DNA of 54,631 bases, from contig JAIYCX010000007.1 of assembly GCA_027487795.1 (NCBI GenBank), positions 1-54,631 of the forward strand. Reading direction: 5' to 3'. The position numbers and the translations under genes are program-made. The notes beneath the pieces are model-generated. The model made no database searches. It was not told the DNA's origin and was given only the letters and a program-made list of their open reading frames with translations. This stretch comes from Pseudomonadota bacterium. Its GTDB lineage: Bacteria; Bdellovibrionota_C; UBA2361; SZUA-149; DAOLCO01. Below, piece by piece: positions 32,466-41,634 of the stretch; position 1 is the stretch's first letter; each line of letters begins with the position of its first letter.

Positions 32466-34238
32466 ATGATAGAATTAAAAGAACCACAAAGACGATCACT
32501 AGCAATCTTAATAATTAGCTTAATAGGTTTTATCTACTTAGATAGAATTTTAATTCCGTATCTTGCGCCTAAAGATACAAGTCGACCTCAGCAAGCAACA
32601 AATTCTTCACCAACAACAAGCACCCCAGAAGAATCAACAGGACTAAATAAAACTAATCCCACAATCACAACATCAGCAACGAAGTCTAATCCCACTACAG
32701 ATAACACTAAAAAACTAGACTATGAAAAAATTATCGCTAGCGGAACTATTGAAATAAACACAGGAGTAACTAAAGTTAAAATATCAAATCTCGGTGGTAG
32801 AATCTCATCACTAGAATTATCTAAATTTAAAAAAGAACCCGATTCGGATAATTTTGTTAATAATATTTTTTCAGATTCCAATCTTGAACTTCCCGCTGGA
32901 ATTAAATGGAGTAATGGTGACGACTCTCAGATAGTTTATTCTAGTAATAACAAAACAAGCTATGAGCTATCAGAAAGTGAAAATAGCCAAGAAATAAAAC
33001 TAATCGGCACACTTCCAACAGGAGGAGAGATAGAAAAAACTTTTGTTTTCTTTAAAGACTCATACTTATTTAAGGTCTTTGCGAAAATAAAAGACCCTGC
33101 ATTAACCCAACCAATATCATTTGAATGGACTAAAAAAGTTTTAAGTAACGAAGATACGAGTATTCTAGATCCCTATGACTCAAAGGGTTTCGTCTGGTTT
33201 AACGGGGAAGACTCTCATAGATTAACTTTTACGGAAATGAGCGCAGAAAAGGCAACAACTGAAATCCTATCTCCGCTATGGCTAGGTGTCGGAGATAAGT
33301 ATTTTGCTACCGCAATTATTGGCGAGCCCAAAATGAATTCATCAAACGTACTCACTCCAACACCTGGAGCAAGTGGATCGAAAGTAACAAAAGATACAAG
33401 TGGCGGAAGAATGATTTATGTTTCGTCTTCTAATAACGAAGTCTCAGTTCAAGTATTTTCAGGCCCTAAAAGTTACTCTATTTTAGAAGATCTAGGTTAC
33501 GAGCTAAGAAGATTACTAGATCTAGGTAAAAGCGGTTTGATCTCGGCTCCCCTACTTTCATTACTGAATGTATTCTATAAATTAGTCAATAACTACGGCC
33601 TAGCAATAGTACTTTTAACAATCATGGTTAAGTTAGTTCTATATCCTCTTAATTCCTCGCAGTTCAAACAAATGAAAGCCCTCTCTGCACTTAAACCAGA
33701 GATGGATAAAATCAAAGAAACAATCACCGATAAACAACTTCAACAAGCCGCAATGATGGAGCTATACAAAAAGAAAGGAGTTAATCCACTAGGTGGCTGT
33801 CTTCCTGTTCTAGTGCAAATGCCAGTTTTCATAGGCTTATACTCGGCTCTAATGCTAGCAGTAGAATTAAGACATGCGGATTTTGGTATGTGGGTACATG
33901 ACTTATCAGTAGCAGACAGGCTAATGGTTGGTGGAGTTGGAATACCAATGTTAGTAGTTTTATTTACTGCAAGCATGATGGTACAACAATATATCACTCC
34001 ATCAACGATGGATCCTGCTCAAAAGAAAGTTATGATGTTTATGCCGCTAGTAATGTTCTTTATGTTTGTGAGCTTTCCTGCAGGACTTGCACTATATTGG
34101 CTTACAAATAACTTAATAGGAATTGGCCAACAACAGTCATTAATGTACTCTGAGAAATCAGGCAAATCTGGATTTAAGATAACAGCTCTTGTTGCCCTAC
34201 TCGTCTACGGCATAGCTTATTTATTTACTAAATTTTAA
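32466..34238 (+). CDS. yidC: Membrane protein insertase YidC
   Basis: 590 aa. An N-terminal TM segment (LAILIISLIGFIYLDRIL) is followed by a low-complexity Thr/Ser/Pro linker and a large periplasmic beta domain (about residues 90-370), the arrangement of Gram-negative YidC. The insertase core has five TM segments: NYGLAIVLLTIMVKLVLYPL, GVNPLGGCLPVLVQMPVFIG, and MFMPLVMFFMFVSFPAGLAL include the family hallmarks. It inserts inner-membrane proteins with or without SecYEG. Operon with yidD and mnmE. Confidence 0.95.
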   Translation: MIELKEPQRRSLAILIISLIGFIYLDRILIPYLAPKDTSRPQQATNSSPTTSTPEESTGLNKTNPTITTSATKSNPTTDNTKKLDYEKIIASGTIEINTGVTKVKISNLGGRISSLELSKFKKEPDSDNFVNNIFSDSNLELPAGIKWSNGDDSQIVYSSNNKTSYELSESENSQEIKLIGTLPTGGEIEKTFVFFKDSYLFKVFAKIKDPALTQPISFEWTKKVLSNEDTSILDPYDSKGFVWFNGEDSHRLTFTEMSAEKATTEILSPLWLGVGDKYFATAIIGEPKMNSSNVLTPTPGASGSKVTKDTSGGRMIYVSSSNNEVSVQVFSGPKSYSILEDLGYELRRLLDLGKSGLISAPLLSLLNVFYKLVNNYGLAIVLLTIMVKLVLYPLNSSQFKQMKALSALKPEMDKIKETITDKQLQQAAMMELYKKKGVNPLGGCLPVLVQMPVFIGLYSALMLAVELRHADFGMWVHDLSVADRLMVGGVGIPMLVVLFTASMMVQQYITPSTMDPAQKKVMMFMPLVMFFMFVSFPAGLALYWLTNNLIGIGQQQSLMYSEKSGKSGFKITALVALLVYGIAYLFTKF

Positions 34239-34256
34239 TATATAAAGCTCACGACA

Positions 34257-35651
34257 GTGGACACTATAGCAGCTTTATCAACACCTATCGGCATCGGTGC
34301 TCTTGGAGTAGTTAGAATATCTGGTCCTGCGGTAGAAGAGTTCATACTAGCAGTATGTAAAGAAGGTGAATCTGTTCTGAACTTAGAACGTCAGCAAGTT
34401 TATACAGCTGTATACAACACACCTCAAAACAACCCTAAAAATGATAAAGACTTAATAGACTACGCCCTATGCACCTTCTTCAAGGGACCAAAAAGCTATA
34501 CAGGAGAAGATCTATTAGAAGTATCTCTTCATGGCTCGCCTTTAGTTATTAAAAAATTCTTAAGATGTACTAGTAATTACGGAATTAGAAAAGCCGACCC
34601 TGGAGAATTCACTAGAAGAGCATTCTTAAACGGGAAACTTGATCTAGTTCAAGCAGAGGCAGTTCATGATTTAATAATTTCAGAAACAGACTCCCAACTG
34701 AAAGCTGCTCAAAATCAACTCTCAGGGAAGCTATCTGGATCAGTTCTAAAACTTGGCGAGCCTCTAAGAGACCTGCTCGCAGAGATAGAAGCGCATATAG
34801 ATTTTCCAGAAGAAGATATTAATCCAGAAAAATCTGATGCTTGGTTACGAGTTATTAACGAGGTTATTAACGAGCTAAACAAATATATTGCAAGCTTTGA
34901 AAGCGGAAAACTAATTAAGGACGGAGTGCTAGTACCATTAGTTGGTATTCCAAATGCAGGGAAATCAAGCTTACTAAATGCGCTTCTCAAAGAGGAAAGA
35001 GCAATCGTAACTGACATACCCGGCACGACAAGAGATTACATTGAAGAAAAGATCAGTATAGATGAAATATTAATAAGATTAGTTGATACTGCAGGACTCG
35101 CTGAGCAAATCTCAGAAGGTAGAACTATAGATGCAGTAGAATTAATTGGAATAAAGAGAAGCCAAGAATTTATAACAAAAGCTGATTTAATTATCTTTCT
35201 AATAGATCCAATCGAAGACTTAAAAAAACAACTAGAAATATTAGCTGATATCAAATCTAAAAATTTATTAGTAGTAATAAATAAAGCCGACTTACTGTCA
35301 GAAGAAAAGAAAACAACCTTAGGTAAATCTCTAGAAAACTTCCAAGTTGTATTTATTTCTACGTTATCCTCCCTTGGACTGAACGAGCTAAAAGATGAAA
35401 TTTCAAATCTTATTGGCTTAAAACAAATCTCAAATCAAACCCTGATCACTAGTGAGAGACAAAGAGATTGCCTATCTATTGCTTCTAAAAACCTATATAA
35501 GGCGATAGAGTCCATTAACAGCCTTAATACAGAAGAGTATATTTCTTTCGAACTAAGAACTGCCCTTACTAACTTAAATGAGATAGTTGGCGTCACTAAC
35601 ACAGAAGATATACTAGGAAGAATTTTTTCTAAGTTTTGCATAGGAAAATAA
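34257..35651 (+). CDS. mnmE: tRNA uridine-5-carboxymethylaminomethyl GTPase MnmE
   Basis: 464 aa with a GTG start 18 bp after yidC. The N-terminal folate-binding domain starts DTIAALSTPIGIGALGVVRI. The inserted G domain has GIPNAGKSSLLNALL (G1), DIPGTTRD (G2), DTAGLAE (G3) and INKADLL (G4). The C-terminal CIGK is the MnmE CxGK signature. With MnmG it modifies wobble uridine 34 of several tRNAs. Last gene of the core operon. Confidence 0.97.
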   Translation: MDTIAALSTPIGIGALGVVRISGPAVEEFILAVCKEGESVLNLERQQVYTAVYNTPQNNPKNDKDLIDYALCTFFKGPKSYTGEDLLEVSLHGSPLVIKKFLRCTSNYGIRKADPGEFTRRAFLNGKLDLVQAEAVHDLIISETDSQLKAAQNQLSGKLSGSVLKLGEPLRDLLAEIEAHIDFPEEDINPEKSDAWLRVINEVINELNKYIASFESGKLIKDGVLVPLVGIPNAGKSSLLNALLKEERAIVTDIPGTTRDYIEEKISIDEILIRLVDTAGLAEQISEGRTIDAVELIGIKRSQEFITKADLIIFLIDPIEDLKKQLEILADIKSKNLLVVINKADLLSEEKKTTLGKSLENFQVVFISTLSSLGLNELKDEISNLIGLKQISNQTLITSERQRDCLSIASKNLYKAIESINSLNTEEYISFELRTALTNLNEIVGVTNTEDILGRIFSKFCIGK

Positions 35652-35783
35652 GATAAGGAATCTTTCCCTAAAAACTTGACATAATACGTTTTTTATTAGT
35701 ACGTTTTGTATTGGGTTAATTATGTTTAGTTTATCCTAAAAAGTAGTAACTTTTTAATTTACACAAAAAATCTTAGATAGTTA

Positions 35784-36230
35784 ATGATACATCCAGAACC
35801 ATTAAAGAACACTAGCCTACTAATTATCGAAGACGTTATGGCCCCCAGAAAAATGCTTAGACGTTTGCTAAATGTATTTGGGGAATATAAATACGAAGAG
35901 GCTGAAAATATTAAATCTGCAAAAGATAAATTACTTTCCAATAGTAACTTTAATATAATTTTATGCGATATAAATTTACCAGACGGTTCCGGCATCGAGT
36001 TACTCAGATGGATTAGATTTGGAGAGGCAGGTGAAAGATTTAAAGATATTGCATTTGTTTGCTATAGCTCAGACCTAGATAAAGAAATAGTAAAAGAAGC
36101 AAAATCCCTAGGAGCATCGGGCATTCTTACAAAGCCTTTTAACATTGGTGATATTTATCAAGTTTTTGCATCGACATTTAATTGGGGCAAAGAAACTAGG
36201 AAATATTTTGATCAACGGCTTGGAGAGTAA
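35784..36230 (+). CDS. Single-domain response regulator (receiver only)
   Basis: 148 aa. SLLIIEDVMAPRKMLRRLLN supplies the acidic pair, IILCDINLPDGSGIELL the phospho-acceptor Asp, FVCYSSDLD the switch Ser, and GILTKPFNIGDIYQ the conserved Lys. There is no output domain, so it is a CheY-like relay. Its 3' end overlaps that of the convergent hybrid kinase by 35 bp (36196-36230), a spatial link that suggests they work together or interfere by antisense transcription. Confidence 0.85.
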   Translation: MIHPEPLKNTSLLIIEDVMAPRKMLRRLLNVFGEYKYEEAENIKSAKDKLLSNSNFNIILCDINLPDGSGIELLRWIRFGEAGERFKDIAFVCYSSDLDKEIVKEAKSLGASGILTKPFNIGDIYQVFASTFNWGKETRKYFDQRLGE

Positions 36231-38643
36231 GTAAGGTTTCTAACTCTACCTCAAAAGCTTTTCTACCAAACGGCTTTACAATATATCCCTCTGCTCCCAA
36301 TCTAAAAGCATTTTGACGTTCCTCGTTAGTAGCACAAGCCGTTAACATAGCAATTGGCGGCCTAGATGTTTCCTTAACATTAAGAGTCTTAAGCACTTCC
36401 AAACCGTCCATCTTGGGCATATGAATATCTAATAATATCAAATCAAAATCTTCTTTATCTATAGCCTCTAAAACTTCCTGGCCATCTTTTGCTTCTACTG
36501 TATTAATACCCATACTATTTAAAATTCGAACAGCAGCAATTCTATTTACTAAGTTATCATCTGCAATTAAAATTTTTCTATTTAAAAATAACCTACAAGT
36601 TTTTGGCTTATCAACAGAATGGCTAACGACTTTCGTATAAGGCACAGAAAAACTAAAAGTACTACCTACTTCTAGTTTAGATATTACTTTAAGCTCTCCT
36701 CCCATTACAGAAGCAAGTTCCTTAGAGATCGCGAGACCAAGGCCTATTCCAGATTCTTGCCTAGCAAGAGAGCCGTCGATTTGAAAATAAGGTTCAAATA
36801 TTGTATCAACTACCGATTCAGGAATACCGGCCCCAGTATCAATAACTGAAAAATCAATAACTCCTTCACTTACGTCAATAACTAATCTAACAAGTCCACC
36901 TGATTGAGTAAACTTACATGCGTTACTTGTTAAATTATCAATGACTTGTCGAACTCTTGTTGAGTCTATCTCTATGAATTCAGGAAGAACTCCAATAACA
37001 TCCACTTCATATTTTACATTTTTATTTTCAGCGAATGCTTGAAGACTTTTACTAATTCCACGAATAAATGTTTTCAACTCTGTACGAACAGGAATAATTG
37101 GAAGTTGACCTGATTCAATTTTTGAAAAATCTAAAATGCCGCCTATCATCTTATTTAAATGATGAGCCGAACTAACTATTTCATTTAAATCCTCTACCAT
37201 ACCATCCGGTAACTTTTCCTCAGATAGTAACTCGCTTAAAGAAATTATTGTGGTTAAAGGTGTCCTTATTTCATGGCTAATATTTGCCAAAAACCTATTT
37301 TTTCGAATTGCTATATTTCCTGCCTGAACTATCTTTTTTTCTAGTTCTTCTCTAACCTTGCTTTCCCTTTCTACTATTTTCTCCAAGCTAATATCTTTTG
37401 CTATTGCTAGATAGCCTGTGATCTCATTATTTTGATCCTCGATAGAAGTAATACTAAGTAATACGGGCACAATAGTATTATCTTTTCTGACGTAGCTCCA
37501 TTCTCTAGAATGACTTAATCCTCTCTTCGCTTTTTCGGCAAATAAAGAAAAATCAGGAGAAATTGTTATAGAAAATTCTTGACTAAGATAACTAGCACGA
37601 GACTCAATTTCTTCCTTAACATGAAAAAAGTCTAATTTTTGAACCCCAACTACCTCGGTGGAATCATAACCTAGTAAAGTTTCGGCACCCTTACTAAATA
37701 ACTCAACTATTCCATTTTTATCTGTAGCGATAATAGAAAGTTTTGCTGAATTAAGAATTTTTGTTTTTGTAGAAACTTCTGATAATAATTTATTTTCTAA
37801 CTTTTTAGTTTCGGTAATATCAGAAGAGACAACTAGTAAAGACTCCACTTCTCCATTCTCATTAAGAAATGGTATCTTATCTGTCTTTATCCAAAGATGT
37901 TCTTTCTTGTCGGTAATATATTCTTCTTCGATACCAAATTTAGATTGTTTACTTTTTATAACTTCTAAATCAGCTTTATAATACTGATCTGCAAGTGGGA
38001 AAAAATCTACCGTGGGCTTATTTATCATTTCTTCGACACTATAGCCTGCTGCCGCCGCTGCGGTTTCATTAACTAAAAGTATATTATTTTTAGTGTCCTT
38101 AAGAAATAATAACGAAGGAAGGCTATTAATAATAATATCTCTCTCTTTCCTTTCCTTAATTAAATCATTTTTTAATTTTTTACTTTCTATTTTTTCAGCG
38201 ACTACCTTAGCAAGTGCTGCTAAAGTTAAAATATCTTTCTGCGTAAATTCCTTCTCCTCAGAGTCAATGATACAAATTGTACCCAAAGCATAACCTTCAG
38301 AATCTACCACCGGAGCCCCGGCGTAGAAAACAATACTAGGATCTCCAGTTACTAAAGGATTATTCTTAAATCGTTCATCTAATTTCGCATTAGGAACGAC
38401 CATAACATTATTTTTATCTTCTATTGCGACTGAGCAAAAAGAATGTTTACGTTCTGTTTCAGTTATATTTAAACCAATTCTAGATTTAAACCACTGTCGA
38501 TTTTCATCAACAAGCGAAATAAGTGAAATTTTAGCATCAAAGATACTTGATGCTAACTTAGTTAAAGCATCGAAATCTTCATCCGGCTCTGAGTCCAGAA
38601 TCCTATAGTTTCTAAGCTGAGCTAATCTTGATTTTTCGTCCAT
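36196..38643 (-). CDS. Hybrid histidine kinase: GAF-PAS-PAS-HisKA-HATPase-REC
   Basis: 815 aa with no membrane segment, so it is cytoplasmic. In order: GAF-like domain about 20-160 (ISLVDENRQWFKSRIGLN), PAS about 165-280 (NETAAAAAGYSVEEMINKPT), PAS about 290-410 (GAETLLGYDSTEVVGVQKLD), HisKA about 435-500 with the phospho-His in FLANISHEIRTPLTTI, HATPase about 545-655 (DNLTSNACKFTQ as N box, DTGAGIPE as G1, GIGLGLAISKELA as G2), and a C-terminal receiver about 685-805 (LLDIHMPKMDG, YIVKPFG). It would sense a diffusible or cytoplasmic signal and phosphorylate its own receiver and a downstream partner, possibly the neighbouring receiver-only protein. Confidence 0.9.
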   Translation of the reverse strand: MDEKSRLAQLRNYRILDSEPDEDFDALTKLASSIFDAKISLISLVDENRQWFKSRIGLNITETERKHSFCSVAIEDKNNVMVVPNAKLDERFKNNPLVTGDPSIVFYAGAPVVDSEGYALGTICIIDSEEKEFTQKDILTLAALAKVVAEKIESKKLKNDLIKERKERDIIINSLPSLLFLKDTKNNILLVNETAAAAAGYSVEEMINKPTVDFFPLADQYYKADLEVIKSKQSKFGIEEEYITDKKEHLWIKTDKIPFLNENGEVESLLVVSSDITETKKLENKLLSEVSTKTKILNSAKLSIIATDKNGIVELFSKGAETLLGYDSTEVVGVQKLDFFHVKEEIESRASYLSQEFSITISPDFSLFAEKAKRGLSHSREWSYVRKDNTIVPVLLSITSIEDQNNEITGYLAIAKDISLEKIVERESKVREELEKKIVQAGNIAIRKNRFLANISHEIRTPLTTIISLSELLSEEKLPDGMVEDLNEIVSSAHHLNKMIGGILDFSKIESGQLPIIPVRTELKTFIRGISKSLQAFAENKNVKYEVDVIGVLPEFIEIDSTRVRQVIDNLTSNACKFTQSGGLVRLVIDVSEGVIDFSVIDTGAGIPESVVDTIFEPYFQIDGSLARQESGIGLGLAISKELASVMGGELKVISKLEVGSTFSFSVPYTKVVSHSVDKPKTCRLFLNRKILIADDNLVNRIAAVRILNSMGINTVEAKDGQEVLEAIDKEDFDLILLDIHMPKMDGLEVLKTLNVKETSRPPIAMLTACATNEERQNAFRLGAEGYIVKPFGRKAFEVELETLLTLQAVDQNIS

Positions 38644-38750
38644 ATTAAAACTTTAACGGACTATTTCAATTATTTCTTTAAGTATATTTTTCCGAATGGT
38701 TCTAATGCGTTTTAAGGCACTTTAGAGGCAGAGTTTACTTTATAATAGAA

Positions 38751-38778
38751 TTAGGGAGGGATTTTAAACCTTCCCTAA
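38751..38778 (-). terminator. Hairpin downstream of the gene at 38810
   Basis: TTAGGGAGG and CCTTCCCTAA form a stem with one bulge in the 166-bp space between the hybrid kinase start and the end of the secreted-protein gene. On the minus strand it ends with TAATTCTATT, so termination is likely but weak. Confidence 0.45.
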
Positions 38779-38809
38779 AACATTCTTAGCATTAAGTAAT
38801 GTGTAAAAT

Positions 38810-39397
38810 TTACTTAGCAGGCTTCTCACAAGGCAGATTTAAAAATCTTCGAAACATCTCTTCAGCTTCCCTTTGTTCTTGTTCTAGTAACCTTCTCTCC
38901 TCCTCGTTTTTTGCAGTATCACAATTTTTTGGGGGAGTTTGAATCAAGAAAAGCCTATCATTCTCAGGTAGAACTCGTTTATTTTGCCTCTCTGGGTCAA
39001 CCTGAGTCCAAGACTCGCGATAAAGCTTTGACGACACTTTCCTTGAAATTCGTTTTTCCGCATCAAACCAATCAACTTGATAGAGATCAGTATCAAGGTT
39101 CTTAACTGGTCTTCGATTGCGAACATCACGATCTTCCACTAAGCACCAAGCTCTCACTTGAAACTTGCCCGTAACTGGATCATTCTCCCAAAAGATGACC
39201 TGGTCATAGACTGGGCGGCACAAACAGTCGTAGAAGTGATTTAACTCAATCAAATCCACAAACTCTTCAGCGACTCCAGTACCAGATGTACCTTCCTTAT
39301 TCCCAGCGTAGCAAGCTACTGGAAGAAAAAAAGAAACCATAAAAAGTCTTACAAAGACGAACTTCACAAACGACAACGATACAGCATTCAATCGCAT
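38810..39397 (-). CDS. Secreted hypothetical protein, Cys-containing
   Basis: 195 aa from the ATG at 39397, chosen because TTGGAGGATTTACC precedes it and the signal peptide then starts properly (MRLNAVSLSFVKFVFVRLFM, cleavage near CYAG). A longer frame from 39493 is probably not used. The mature part has NHFYDCLCRPVYDQVIFWEN, VRAWCLVEDRDVRNRRPV and a Glu/Arg-rich helix (KNEEERRLLEQEQREAEEMF) near the end, and a C-terminal LNLPCEKPAK. No family recognised. Periplasmic or secreted. Confidence 0.6.
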   Translation of the reverse strand: MRLNAVSLSFVKFVFVRLFMVSFFLPVACYAGNKEGTSGTGVAEEFVDLIELNHFYDCLCRPVYDQVIFWENDPVTGKFQVRAWCLVEDRDVRNRRPVKNLDTDLYQVDWFDAEKRISRKVSSKLYRESWTQVDPERQNKRVLPENDRLFLIQTPPKNCDTAKNEEERRLLEQEQREAEEMFRRFLNLPCEKPAK

Positions 39398-39997
39398 GGT
39401 AAATCCTCCAATAAAAAACCAAATCCCTCTAGCCCCAATTAGAAAATAATAGAGGCCAGAAATCTCATCTACCCAGATTAAATATATGTACAACTAGGAA
39501 AATACGACTGCACTATTATTGGTAGCATGCGAGGCTAAGATAAGATAGCATTGTTTTTTTCAATGGATAGTAGGACGAAAGAAATAGGTGGCCGTTTACT
39601 CGATAATATAAGCGTTCAGAATTGTTCCGCAATTAAGGCTTTCTGAGTGGCTAAAAAGCGGAGTGTACAGATGGTACATGAGCATTTTTAGCCGCTTAGA
39701 AAGCGCAGAGTGCGGAAAATTGTGTACGCTTATAAAAGGGGAAGGGCTGCTCTATCAGTCATTTTGACAAAACCTTAGTTACAACCCCGTTCTACTAATC
39801 TTAGCATCCGAATCCTAATTTAGTCACAGAACTACCGAACTGATAATACTGTGTTAGGACTCAATGTTTGACTTGAAGATTAATAGTATCCCCTTGTTTC
39901 AAAAAATAGTAATAATGCCCTTCCGATCCTTGCCTTATTACATGAATTGGATAAGGATACAAAATTAATAGAATTCAGAATTTAAATGGTAGTATAA
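39398..39997. other. Intergenic region with a family D palindrome
   Basis: The palindrome at 39607-39734 is the only structure I support. The rest presumably contains the promoters of the secreted-protein gene and, near 39998, of the PEP-CTERM gene. Confidence 0.45.
39607..39734. repeat. Palindromic element family D (128 bp)
   Basis: TATAAGCGTTCAGAATT and AATTGTGTACGCTTATA form the outer arms with mismatches. Inner arms GGCTTTCTGAGTGGCTAAAA and TTTTTAGCCGCTTAGAAAGC flank GTGTACAGATGGTACATGAG. It is MITE-like, non-coding and single-copy in this window. Confidence 0.7.
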
Positions 39998-40642
39998 ATG
40001 AAGAGTGCGGTTTGCTTTTTATTAATCTTATTAATTAGTTACACCAATGTTAGCGCAACTCCAATAACTGCGACTGAAATAATAGAAGATATTAGAACTT
40101 CTAGCTTATTTAACAGAGATCTTAATAGAATACGCTTAGATAACAATGGTCTATTAATAGTAGAAAGTTCTGATTCAATAATAACCTCTCAAAATAACGT
40201 AAACAACAATTTTGGTACTTACAACAATGGTAGAGTATCATACAGACATTTAGTAAACTGGCTAAGCCCAACTTACGTAAGTTTTGTAAGTGCAACACTA
40301 ACAATAAAAGCATTTGGCATAGACGGCGGAAACGATATAGTTTTTGCAGATCTTGTTAATATTGGATCTCTCAATAACGATGGAACATTATTGGAAAGAT
40401 TCACTACAACAATATTTCCTTCAGGAGCCATGACTCTAAATACAATTTTTGTTAATGGCTACTTAGACATTACTATCAACAAAAATAACGGGACTGGCGG
40501 ACTAGCAGCATTAGACTTCTCTTCGATATACAGCTCCAATTTAACAGTTACTTATCAAGCAGTCCCAGAGCCAGCTAGTTTAATTTTAATGACTTCTGGT
40601 TTGTTAGGTTGCTACATTAGAAGAAAATCAATAGTTCGGTAG
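39998..40642 (+). CDS. PEP-CTERM sorting-signal protein
   Basis: 214 aa. The signal peptide is MKSAVCFLLILLISYTNVSA. The mature domain (about 21-185) is beta-rich with many Asn and Thr (INKNNGTGGLAALDFSSIYS). The C-terminus VPEPASLILMTSGLLGCYIR, RKSIVR is a complete PEP-CTERM signal: the PEP motif, a hydrophobic helix and a basic tail. Family knowledge: exosortase (EpsH/XrtA type) cleaves such signals during export in bacteria that make exopolysaccharide. No exosortase gene is in this window, so it must be elsewhere. A strong terminator follows. Confidence 0.85.
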   Translation: MKSAVCFLLILLISYTNVSATPITATEIIEDIRTSSLFNRDLNRIRLDNNGLLIVESSDSIITSQNNVNNNFGTYNNGRVSYRHLVNWLSPTYVSFVSATLTIKAFGIDGGNDIVFADLVNIGSLNNDGTLLERFTTTIFPSGAMTLNTIFVNGYLDITINKNNGTGGLAALDFSSIYSSNLTVTYQAVPEPASLILMTSGLLGCYIRRKSIVR

Positions 40643-40659
40643 AAGTGTTATAATTTTTT

Positions 40660-40718
40660 GGTCTTACTTGTAGTTTGTTGTCCTCATACTAAGCAAACTA
40701 CAAGAAGGACCAATTTTT
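40660..40718 (+). terminator. Terminator of the PEP-CTERM gene
   Basis: GGTCTTACTTGTAGTTTG and CAAACTACAAGAAGGACC form a long stem with about two mismatches, followed by AATTTTTTT. Confidence 0.8.
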
Positions 40719-40746
40719 TTCTAACGTTTTTTTGAAAGGTTGTTTT

Positions 40747-41235
40747 ATGAACATTACCAATAGCGAACCTGGATTTTTGCTTGCTCTGAATAGAGAGATG
40801 CAGAATGAAGATCGTAATCGAGTTACAAACATCTGGGAATTTCTGGATTTAGTTACCGAAGTAGCTAAGCTTTCGGATACTGATCCACTTCAAAGACATC
40901 TTGATTTGTCTCATCAAACCGATCTTCGTCTCGGCCTTCAAATTCTAGTTAATAGAGCTCTAAGCTACAAAGGCAAAAGACTAGAGCACTTTGAATACAC
41001 CCTGACTAAAGGATGGATAGGTGAGTTCGAATTGATTTTCGCAGTAACAAGAATGCGGTACAATGATCAAACAAAACCAATTGGATACTGTCCAAGAATT
41101 ATTCTAGAGGTAATTTGCGAAAGGATTGAAGGTACGCTTCAATTACCCGAGGAACGGAAACCAAAAGTTTTGAAAATAATAAAGCAAGTTCGAACAACTC
41201 GGCAAAAATATGCCTCCGCTATGAAATCTTCGTAG
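40747..41235 (+). CDS. Hypothetical orphan protein
   Basis: 162 aa from the ATG at 40747, with GAAAGG eight bases upstream; the TTG at 40732 overlaps this site and is unlikely. Soluble, helical (EFLDLVTEVAKLSDTDPLQR, LGLQILVNRALSYKGKRLEH, PKVLKIIKQVRTTRQKYASA). No known family. Monocistronic with a strong terminator, like other orphan genes in this window. Confidence 0.65.
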   Translation: MNITNSEPGFLLALNREMQNEDRNRVTNIWEFLDLVTEVAKLSDTDPLQRHLDLSHQTDLRLGLQILVNRALSYKGKRLEHFEYTLTKGWIGEFELIFAVTRMRYNDQTKPIGYCPRIILEVICERIEGTLQLPEERKPKVLKIIKQVRTTRQKYASAMKSS

Positions 41236-41273
41236 CAATAAAGTTCATAAAAAGTTTTTCTCCCCTTCACACA

Positions 41274-41306
41274 AGAGGCCAGAAACTATTCTGGCCTTCT
41301 TTTTAT
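41274..41306 (+). terminator. Terminator of the gene at 40747
   Basis: AGAGGCCAGAA and TTCTGGCCTTCT form the stem, followed by TTTTATTTC. The preceding AAAAAGTTTTTCTCC resembles the word before the terminators at 27463 and 28240. Confidence 0.8.
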
Positions 41307-41440
41307 TTCAATAAAGACAAAAAGTTACAAATATTGGCTACAGATTATAGTAGATGCAACATAATCTAATGTAGAGTTGTTTTGATAATAACTAATGTAT
41401 CGATAGCGCTCTTTATATTTTTGGTTAAAGTAGAGAGATA

Positions 41441-41596
41441 TTAAGGTTTATAACCTGCCAATATCTTTGTTAAATTATTATTTAAAGCTTCAGTCTGAAT
41501 ATTTGAGAAGTACTTTTTCAAATATTCAGATTTGGATGCTTTAGTGTAGTTTTCACTAAAGTTATTCTGGGGGGTCTGAAGAGCAATGGTTTGCAT
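41441..41596 (-). CDS. Possible small protein (about 51 aa)
   Basis: A minus-strand frame beginning MQTIALQTPQNNFSENYTKA and ending NNNLTKILAGYKP. It is polar and helical, with no strong ribosome site; an upstream TTG at 41623 would add nine residues. An inverted repeat GAATATTTGA/TCAAATATTC lies inside it. It might be real, but the support is thin. Confidence 0.3.
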   Translation of the reverse strand: MQTIALQTPQNNFSENYTKASKSEYLKKYFSNIQTEALNNNLTKILAGYKP

Positions 41597-41634
41597 TTTC
41601 CCCGAAACATCACCGATAGACAAAGGAAACTATC

